Shown here: positions 10,201 to 19,889 of the stretch, one piece after another | Position numbering within the stretch: the stretch's first letter is position 1 | Layout of the letters: each line of letters begins with the position of its first letter | From: Rikenellaceae bacterium | GTDB lineage: Bacteria; Bacteroidota; Bacteroidia; Bacteroidales; Rikenellaceae | Reading direction: 5' to 3' | Length of the DNA: 19,889 bases | NCBI GenBank assembly: GCA_031286025.1 | Contig: JAITVB010000134.1 | Coordinates: forward strand, 1 to 19,889 | Program-made: the position numbers and the translations under genes | The notes under the pieces: model-generated | Seen by the model: the letters and a program-made list of their open reading frames with translations, nothing else | Databases searched by the model: none | Told to the model about the DNA's origin: nothing

Positions 10201-13200
10201 CCGTGCCCGAGGGGTTGCCGATGAGCGTCACGCTCTCCCTGGCGCTCAACATGCGCCGGATGCTCAAGGCCAACAACCTGGTGCGCAAGATGCACGCCTG
10301 CGAAACGATGGGCGCCGCCACGGTCATCTGCACCGACAAGACGGGAACCCTGACCCGGAATCGGATGAACGTTCACGACATCCATATTCTCGGGACGTCG
10401 GGCAATACGCTGTCCGACGACCTCCCCGGCGACCTGATGCGCGAGGGCATTTCCCTGAACAGCACGGCATTCCTCGACCGGACGGATGCTGCAAATCCGA
10501 AACCGATCGGTAACCCGACCGAAGGCGCCCTGCTCCTGTGGCTCCATCGCCAAGGCACCGACTACGAAACGTGGCGGAGCGACGTGGCGGTCGAAGACCA
10601 ACTCACTTTCACCGCCGAGCGTAAATTCATGGCGACGATCGTGAATTCGAATGTACTGAACAAACGCGTGTTATACATAAAAGGAGCACCGGAGATCGTC
10701 TTTTCGAAGTGTGCCGCGGTACTCGGGCCCACGGCCGAAGTACCGGCGACCGATTACCGCGAAACCATCGAAAAAGCATTGCTCGGCTACCAAAGCCGAG
10801 CAATGCGTACGTTGGGATTTGCTTACGCCGCACTGGACGATTCCGTAAAAACCTGGAGCGACGTAGCCGCCTCCGCAAAACCTGTTTTCTTGGGTATTGC
10901 AGCGATTGCCGACCCGGTGCGCGAGGATGTGCCGGAGGCCGTGTCACGTTGCCTGAGTGCCGGGATCGGAGTGAAGATCGTCACAGGCGACACCCCGGGC
11001 ACCGCCCGCGAAATCGCCCGTCAGATCGGCTTGTGGAACGACACGGACGACACCGATCGTGTCCACATCACCGGCGCCGAATTCGAAGCCCTCACGGACG
11101 AAGAGCTCCTCGCCCGGGTGCAAGCCCTCAAGATTATGTCGCGTGCACGGCCGGGCGACAAGCAACGCCTCGTACGACTGCTCCAACAGCGTGGCGAAGT
11201 GGTAGCCGTTACCGGCGACGGGACCAACGACGCACCGGCCCTCAATTTTGCCCAAGTGGGCCTGTCGATGGGCTCCGGCACCTCGGTGGCCAAAGACGCG
11301 AGCGACATCACACTGCTCGACGACTCGTTCAACAGCATCGCCTCGGCAGTGATGTGGGGCCGCTCGCTCTACCGCAACATCCAACGCTTCCTGGTGTTTC
11401 AACTGACGATCAACGTGACGGCGTTGACCGTGGTGCTGCTCGGTTCGCTGTTCGGTACCGAACTGCCGCTGACCGTCACCCAGATGCTGTGGGTCAACCT
11501 GATCATGGACACCTTCGCCGCCGCCGCCCTCGCCTCGCTGCCGCCCGACCCGCGCGTGATGAACGACAAACCTCGCCAAGCGAGCCAATTCATCATCACC
11601 CGTCCGATGGCCGGGACGATCTTCGGCATCGGAGCGTTCTTTGTGGCAACGTTAGTCGGCCTGTTGGCCTGTTTCGGGGAAACGATCACGCCATATGAAC
11701 TGTCGGCGTTCTTCACCTTCTTCGTGCTGTTGCAATTCTGGAACATGTTTAACGCCAAAGCTTTCGGTGCAGGCGGATCGGCTTTCCGCGAACTATCAAA
11801 ATGCAAGGTGTTCCTCGGTGTGGGGACGTTGATCCTTGCAGGCCAGTTCCTGATCGTCACGTTCGGGGGCGAAGTGTTCCGTACCGTGCCCCTGCGGGCG
11901 ACCGACTGGGGGTTAATTTTCGGGGCCGCGTCGGTGGTGCTTTGGGTGGGCGAGATTGCCCGTGCCATCGACCGTCGCAAGAAAAAACGGCCGGGGCGTA
12001 AAAAAATCACCCCGGAACGAAACAAAATCATTTTTTCTACGTAATATTAAATTCACCGTCAGCTCAAAACGACCCCTATGAAACTCTCGCAGTACAACTA
12101 CGACTTTTCACCCGAGATGATCGCCAAGTATCCGGAAGAAAACCGGGACGAATCGCGGCTGATGGTCATCGATCGCAAAACGGGCAAAATCGAACACAAG
12201 GTCTTCAAGGACATCCTCCAGTATTTTAAGGAAGGCGACGTGATGATCCTCAACAATACAAAGGTTTTTCCGGCACGCCTCTACGGTAACAAGGAAAAAA
12301 CAGGGGCCGAAATCGAGATCTTCCTGCTGCGTGAGTTGAACCAGGAGTTACGTTTGTGGGACGTGTTGGTCGACCCGGCGCGCAAGATCCGCATCGGCAA
12401 CAAACTCTACTTCGGCGATGACGATCTGTTGGTGGCCGAGGTGATCGACAACACCACCTCGCGCGGGCGCACGCTGCGATTTCTGTTCGACGGCACCTAC
12501 GAAGAGTTCAAGGAAGCCCTCTATAAAATGGGGGAAACCCCGCTCCCGAAGTGGATCCGCGAAAAGGTCGAACCGCTCGACGCCGAACGTTACCAGACGA
12601 TCTACGCCAAACATGAGGGTGCTGTCGCCGCCCCTACGGCCGGCCTCCACTTCAGCAAACACCTGTTGAAACGCCTCGAGATCAAAGGTATCCAACGGGC
12701 TGAAATCACCTTGCACACGGGCTTGGGCAACTTCCGAACGGTCGATGTCGAAGACCTCACCAAACACAAAATGGACTCCGAGCAATTCTTCATCGACGAC
12801 GAAGCGGCCGGAATCGTCAATGGCGCCAGGAACAAGGGCAAGCGCGTGTGCGCGATCGGCACCACCGTGATGCGAGCGGTCGAAAGTTCGGTATCGACCG
12901 AAGGGCGTCTGAAATCATTCTCGGGGTGGACCAACAAGTTCATCTTCCCGCCTTATGATTTCAGTGTGGCCAATTCGATGGTGACCAATTTCCATCTGCC
13001 CTATTCGACTCAACTGATGATGGTTGCCGCTTTCGGGGGTTATGACCGGATCATGGAAGCCTGTAAAGTGGCCAAAGCCGAAAAGTACCGCTTCGGCACT
13101 TATGGCGACGCGATGCTCATCTTATGATTTTGTCCCGGAAACGGCGCAAAATCACCGCACGTCGCCGCGCTTCCGATCCGCCTGAAAAAAATCTTTCGGG

Positions 13201-16200
13201 TGGATCTTTTCTTTTGGGCGGATTCCGCGCCCCCTTCGGACAGTAAAATTGTAATACTGACAAATATTTTGTATCTTTGTGTCGCCGTATTTTGTTTTTG
13301 CCAACGGCGGCTAAACCCATCCATCACGATGAGCAACAAGAGGATTCTGTACGTTTGCCAGGAAATCACGCCTTACCTTCCTGAAAACCACATGCCGAAA
13401 ATTTCCCGGAACCTGCCCCAGGCAATTCAGGAAAAGGGCTTCGAGATCAGAACGTTCATGCCTCGCTACGGTTGCATCAACGAACGTCGCAACCAACTCC
13501 ACGAGGTAATCCGCCTCTCGGGGATGAACCTGATCATCGACGACAACGACCATCAATTGATCATCAAGGTGGCCTCGATCCCTTCGGCCCGGGTACAAAT
13601 TTATTTTATCGACAACGAAGAATATTTTCAGCGAAAATACGTTCTAACGAATGAAGAGGGCGATTACTTTGCGGATAACGACGAGCGGGCGATCTTTTTT
13701 GCCCGTGGGGTGATCGAAACGGTCAAGAAACTGCGTTGGTCGCCCCACATCGTGCATTGCCACGGATGGTTCGCCGGATTTATTGCGATGTACCTCAAGC
13801 GATTGCTCACCGACGATCCGCTCTTCGCCGGGGTCAAGGTGGTGGTTTCGCTCTACGCCGGCGAGTTTCCCGGACGGCTCGATATGAACCTCCGTAAAAA
13901 GATCGTCAGCGAAGGGATTAATGACAAAGAAGTCGCTGCATTGGATAACCCCGATTATCTGGGCCTGATGAAATTCATCGCTCAGTATGCCGACGGGGTG
14001 GTTTTCGCCGAAGAGGGTGTTTCGCCCGAGGTGAAAGCTTTCTTTACCGGCCAATCGGGCCTTCCGGTACTGGAATGCACGAGCGATGAAGATTATTCGG
14101 ACGAATATGCCCGATTTTATGATCAGATACACCCTTAAGCAGGGATGCCAGATGAAGAAAACGAAGAAAAACACAGCCCGTTGGGGAGCCGTAGTAGCGA
14201 CAGTGGGGGCGATTTTCCTGGGAGGAACCTCTTGCAAGAAGATAGACGACACGACGGGTACCGAATTTATCCCCGATCACCAGGTCGTGTCGATCGCCAT
14301 GGACTCCTCGTTCCAGATCAGGACCTACAACGTGACCAACGACTCGGTGATGAGCAGCAACCTGGATGGTTACTACTACCTGGGGACGTTTGTCGACCCG
14401 ACGTGCGGATTGACCAACGCGTCCTACCTGTTTCAATATGCCCCCGACTACACTTTCAGCAAGACCGACTCGCTCTACGGGGTCGATCCTGTGGTCGACT
14501 CGCTCTTCCTTCGCCTGCAGTTCGACGGTTACGTCGGCAAGGGCGATGTGGCGCAAACGTTCGACCTGTATGAACTGACCGAGGAGATCTACATCGATTC
14601 GACTTATTATTCCAATTTCAATCCCGCCCCGATCGTCAAATCCACGCCCTTGGCGACGGTCGAATATGCGGGCGATTACAGCACGATAATCACCACCCGC
14701 ATCACCGACCCGGATTTCATCAGCCGACTGCTTGACACAGCGGGATACCACAGTCCGAGAACCTTCCACAAACGCTTCAAGGGATTTTACCTGAAACCTC
14801 GCACGAAAGACCTCGACGCGGCCATCGTAGCCGTGAATATCGACTATTCTTACCTGCTGCTGCACTACCACAACGATAATCCGGTCAAAAAGGACACCAC
14901 ATACACCTATTTCTGGTTTACCCCCAACAGCCAGACCTACCTGAACCAAGACATCGGTGTGATGAATTTCGATTACACGAACGCCTCGCCCGACCTGCGT
15001 CTGAACGACAAAAGCGTGTCGGTGCCCACGACTTATATCCAGGCCTATGGCGGGATTACGACTTATCTCGAATTCTCCAAGGAGTCGGTCGCCCAAATCC
15101 GACAAAAGGTACTCGACGCCGGATTTACCGACATCGTCATCAACAAGGCGAAATTCCAGGTCAACTTCGTCGACGACACCCCCGCCGTGATGAAAAACAC
15201 ATTCTCGCGGTTGGGCATGTATATTAGCTATCGAGATCCCCTGTACTACTCTCCTATCCCCGATTACAGCCCCTCACTTGAGAACCAGGGCTACGTCACC
15301 TCCTACGGCGGATACAAAAACCAGTCGAGATACCTCTATGAGATGGACATCACTTTCTATGCCCAACGGCTCTTCCGACAGGATTACGACCAACAGGGAA
15401 TCATTCTGGGGCCGGATCTGGATTCGACTTATCAGCTGATAAGCCCGATGGCCATCCACGGATTCGGATCCTCCGCGCCCCTAAGGCTGATTCTGACATA
15501 CACCATGGTCAGGTAAGGATCGGGAAAAGGAAGCTGCTCGGAAAAGCAGCTTTTGTCTTTTTTACCCGGAGCGGGGATTGTCATCGCCTTTCGATGGCGC
15601 ATAACGATGCCCTCCGAAAAACTGAAGAATTTGTAACGTAACAACATACCCGCAAGATGCAAGAAAATTTAGTTATTGTCGAGTCCCCGGCCAAAGCGAA
15701 AACGATCGAAAAATTCCTCGGTAAAGATTACATCGTGAAATCGAGTTTCGGACACATTCGCGATCTGCAGAAAAAAGGACTCGGAATCGACATAAAAAAC
15801 CATTACGAACCGGCCTATCTCATCTCGGACGACAAGAAAGCCGTCGTGGCCGAACTCTCGAAACTGGCCAAAGGGGCCAGGACGGTGTGGCTTGCCTCCG
15901 ATGAAGACCGCGAGGGAGAGGCGATCGCCTGGCACCTCTACCAGGTGTTGGGACTAACCCCCGAGAAGACCCGCCGCATCGTGTTTCACGAAATTACCCG
16001 CAACGCCATTCTCCACGCGGTGGAAACTCCCCGCGAGATCGACATGAACCTGGTCAACGCCCAACAGGCGCGCCGGGTGTTGGATCGTCTGGTGGGCTTC
16101 GAACTTTCGCCCGTACTGTGGAAAAAGGTAAAACCGTCGCTCTCGGCCGGCCGCGTGCAGTCGGTGGCGGTCAAGCTGATCGTCGAACGCGAGAAAGAGA

Positions 16201-19200
16201 TCATCGCCTTCACCCCGAACGATTATTTCCGGATCGTGGGCCAATTTCTCAGTGCAGCGGGTTCCCTGTTCACGGCCGAACTCAACAAACGATTGACCAA
16301 CGCCGATCAGGCCCGCAAACTGTTGGCCGCCTGTCGCAAGGCCCGTTTCACGGTGCGCGGCATCGACAAAAAGCCAGCCAGGAAATCACCCGCCCCGCCT
16401 TTCACCACCTCGACCCTGCAACAGGAGGCGAGCCGCAAGTTGGGGATGTCCGTGGGACAAACCATGTCGATCGCCCAACGCTTGTACGAAGCCGGGTTGA
16501 TCACCTACATGCGTACCGACTCGCAAAACCTTTCGCGCGAGGCGATCGGCGCCATCGCCGCTGAGGTGAAACAACATTTCGGGGAAAAGTACCTCGAAAT
16601 CCGCCAATACAAAACCACGGCAAAAGGCGCTCAGGAGGCGCACGAAGCGATCCGCCCGTCGTATGTCGACCGGCCGTCGATCGAGGGTTCTCCCCAGGAA
16701 AAACGCCTCTACGACCTGATCTGGAAACGCACCGTCGCCTCGCAGATGGCCCAGGCCGAGATCGACCGCACGATAGCCGAAATCGAGATCGAAGGCAACC
16801 GCGAACACCATTTCACGGCGACCGGCGAGGTGATTACCTTCGATGGTTTCCTGCGCCTCTATACCGAGTCGTCGGACGACGAACCCGGCGACAACCAGGA
16901 GGGCATGCTTCCGGCGCTCAAGGCGGGTGAAACAGTGACCGAAAACGGCATCACCGCCACCCAACGCTTCACCTCGCCCGCGGCACGTTACAGCGAAGCG
17001 TCGCTCGTCAAACGCCTGGAAGAGCTCGGTATCGGCCGCCCGTCGACCTATGCCCCGACCATTTCGACCATCATTCAGCGCGGATATGTTGTCAAAGAAA
17101 GCCGCGAAGGCGGCAAACGCAAATTTCTGGAAATTTCCCTCAAGGACGGCTCGGTCGCCGAATCGACGAAATCGGAAACTTTCGGAACCGAAAAACAAAA
17201 ACTTTTCCCGACCGACATCGGGATCGTGGTGACCGACTTCCTCGAAGAACAATTCCCCGCGATCCTCGACTACCATTTCACGGCCAACGTCGAAGAAGAG
17301 TTCGACCGGATCGCCGAAGGCCAAACGGCATGGGCCGATATGATCGACCGTTTTTATCATCCGTTCCATGACACGGTCGAAAACGTCACCGAAAACTCGC
17401 AACGCGCCACCAACGCCCGCCTGTTGGGCAACGATCCGGCCTCGGGTCTGCCCGTCTACGCCCGCATCGGCCGATTCGGCCCCTATGTGCAACTCGGTGA
17501 AAACGAAGAAGAAAACGGTAAAAAACCTCAATACGCCAACTTGGCCACCGGCCAACTCTTGGCCACAATCACCCTCGACGAGGCGATGTGTCTCTTCCAG
17601 CTGCCCCGCACCGTCGGCCAGTATGAAAACAAAGACGCCGTGATCGGCGTCGGGCGCTTCGGCCCCTACGTGCGTCACGACGGGAAATTCGTTTCGCTCA
17701 AAAAAGGTGACAATCCCTACTCCGTCACCATCGAACGCACCATCGAACTCATCGAGGAAAACGCAAACAAGAACGCGAAAAAGTCATCAAAACATTCCCC
17801 GAAGATTCCAAGCTCCAAGTTCTCAACGGCCGTTGGGGCCCCTACGTCTGTTACGACGGCGAGAACTACAAACTCTCCAAAACCGCCGTTCCCGCAGCCC
17901 TCTCCCTCCAAGACTGTCTCGACCTCATCAATGCCCAACAGTCATCCCCCAAGCCCAAAGTCAAATCCAAGGCTAAAGCGAGAGGGAAATAGGAGGGAAA
18001 CCCGTTCGGACTCGACAAAAATTTTAGAAAAGAGGGACGCTTTTTCGAAAAAGCGTCCCTCTCTCAATCCCCGATCTCTCCGGCTATCGAGCCGAAGAAA
18101 GTTTTTTCTCCTTGATTCGCGCTTTTTTACCCGTCAATTTGCGCAGGTAGTAAATTCGTGCGCGACGAACCACGCCGACCTTGTTCAACTCGATGCTGTC
18201 GATGTGCGGCGAATAAAGCGGGAAAATGCGCTCCACGCCCACGCCGTTCGAAATCTTGCGGATGGTGAACATTTTAGTCACACCCGTGCCTTTCATCTGG
18301 ATCACAGTGCCGCGAAAACTCTGCAGGCGTTCCTTGCTCCCCTCGATGATCTTGTACGTTACAGTGATGGTATCGCCACTCTTGAACCTGGGCAGGTCTT
18401 TCTTTTCCCAAAAGAGGTCTTCGGCGACCCGGATCAATTTTTCGTCCATTGTTTTACTGATGAAAAGTTTAAGCGGGGAATATATGCGGACTCCCATGTT
18501 CTCGCCAGAGATTCCTCCACATTCGGGCAACAAAGATAAGGACTTTTTGTGAAAAACAAATTTTCCCCGGATTTTTTTGTACGTTTGTGTTCGGAAACCT
18601 AGCGATTGCCGATGTCCGGAAAATTTTTGCACGATGATGCCGTCGCGCTGTTGCGCCAGATGATCGCCACCCCGTCGGTGAGCGGCGAGGAGGAGGACGT
18701 GTGTTCACTGATCGCCGGAACTTTCGAAAATCGCGATATTGCCATTACCATGACGGCCAACAACATCGTGGCCCGCAACCGCTATTTTTCTCCCGACCGG
18801 CCGACCATCCTGCTCAACTCGCACCTCGATACCGTAAAACCCAACCCGGGCTATACCCGCGACCCGTTCGCGGCCGACATCGCGGGCGATGTGCTCTACG
18901 GCCTCGGGAGCAACGACGCCGGGGCGAGCGTGGTATCGCTGATCGCCGCTTTTCTGCATTTTTACGAACGCACAGACCTGAAATACAACCTGATCCTGGC
19001 GATCACTGCACAAGAGGAAATCTCGGGCGACGGTGGGTTGGCCCTCGTGTTGCCCGATCTCGGCCCGCTCGATTTCGCCATTGTCGGCGAACCGACGGGT
19101 ATGGATCTAGCGATCGCCGAACGGGGGCTGATCGTGCTCGATTGCGTTGCTCGCGGCGTTTCGGGCCATGCGGCGCGGGGCGAAGGGGTTAATGCCGTCT

Positions 19201-19889
19201 ATGAAGCAATACCCGATATCGAGTGGTTCCGCACGTTCCGCTTCCCCAAAAAATCGCCGCTGTTGGGCGAGGTGGGAATGAACGTAACGATGATTTCGGC
19301 CGGGACGCAACACAACGTCGTGCCGGCCGAATGCCGCTTCACGGTCGACATCCGCGTGACCGAACGATATACAAATACCGAAATTGTCGAAATCGTCCGC
19401 CGACACGTCAAATGCGAAGTCACTCCCCGGTCGTTGAAGCACAAATCGTCGTCGATCGATCCGGCGCACCCGGCGGTGCAGGCGGGCATGGCCCTTGGGC
19501 TGAAAACCTACGCCTCGCCCACGATGTCAGACCAGACAAAACTTTTCATCCCTTCGCTCAAAATGGGGCCTGGACAATCAAGCAGATCCCACAGCGCCGA
19601 CGAATTTGTCCTGCTTCCGGAAATCGAGCACGGGATCGACACCTATATAAAGATATTGACAGCACTTCTCTAAACCCAACCCGATGAAACTGTGGCAAAA
19701 AAATATTGACGTCGACGCCCAGGTGGAAACGTTCACCGTGGGCCGCGACCGCGAAATGGACCTGCTGTTGGCCGAAGCCGACGTGCTCGGTTCGTTGGCC
19801 CACACCCGGATGTTGGCCAAGATCGGCCTGCTCACCTTGGCCGAACTCAACGCCGTACAACGCGAACTGAAAGCGATTTTCCGGGACAT

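Overview
This window looks like ordinary core-genome DNA from a Bacteroidota bacterium, most likely order Bacteroidales. The evidence is the purH-mreBCD-mrdA-rodA order, a DUF5106-type thioredoxin-fold lipoprotein, a short starch-synthase-like protein followed by a DUF4270 lipoprotein, and several promoters with the Bacteroidota -7 motif TAnnTTTG. The fairly high GC content of the coding regions would suit a Rikenellaceae/Alistipes-like genome, but that is inference. I see no phage genes, insertion sequences, CRISPR arrays, tRNAs or rRNAs.

Layout. Bases 1-73 are an unresolved edge, followed by a strong hairpin (74-114). A thioredoxin-fold lipoprotein runs leftward (218-1165). A gene-poor stretch of about 500 bp holds promoter-like motifs and one doubtful small leftward ORF. 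From 1671 to 13127 all genes run rightward: purH, mreB, mreC, mreD, mrdA (PBP2), rodA, a PMCA-type calcium ATPase and queA. Gaps are short except for a 170-bp spacer between mreB and mreC, which holds a long imperfect inverted repeat. The first clear intrinsic terminator is after queA (13175-13215). A second unit (promoter 13248-13279) carries the short starch-synthase-like protein and the DUF4270 lipoprotein and ends at a terminator at 15529-15563. topA follows, then a palindromic terminator (18031-18062), then rplS running leftward. Divergent from rplS are an argE-like M20 deacylase and the start of argH, which is cut by the window end.

Function. MreB, MreC, MreD, PBP2 and RodA form the elongasome: MreB filaments and MreC/MreD organise the RodA glycosyltransferase and PBP2 transpeptidase pair that builds lateral wall peptidoglycan. 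purH (final steps of IMP synthesis), queA (queuosine in tRNA), topA, rplS and argE/argH are housekeeping.

Most notable points. (1) topA carries an apparent one-base deletion near 17758-17761. It moves the true C-terminus (last GRxGPYV repeat) into another frame and creates a false 960-residue ORF. (2) A long inverted-repeat element lies between mreB and mreC. (3) The calcium ATPase has about 80 extra residues, including hydrophobic segments, between M3 and M4. (4) A perfect 13-bp hairpin lies inside the ATPase coding sequence. I found no convincing undescribed multi-gene system.
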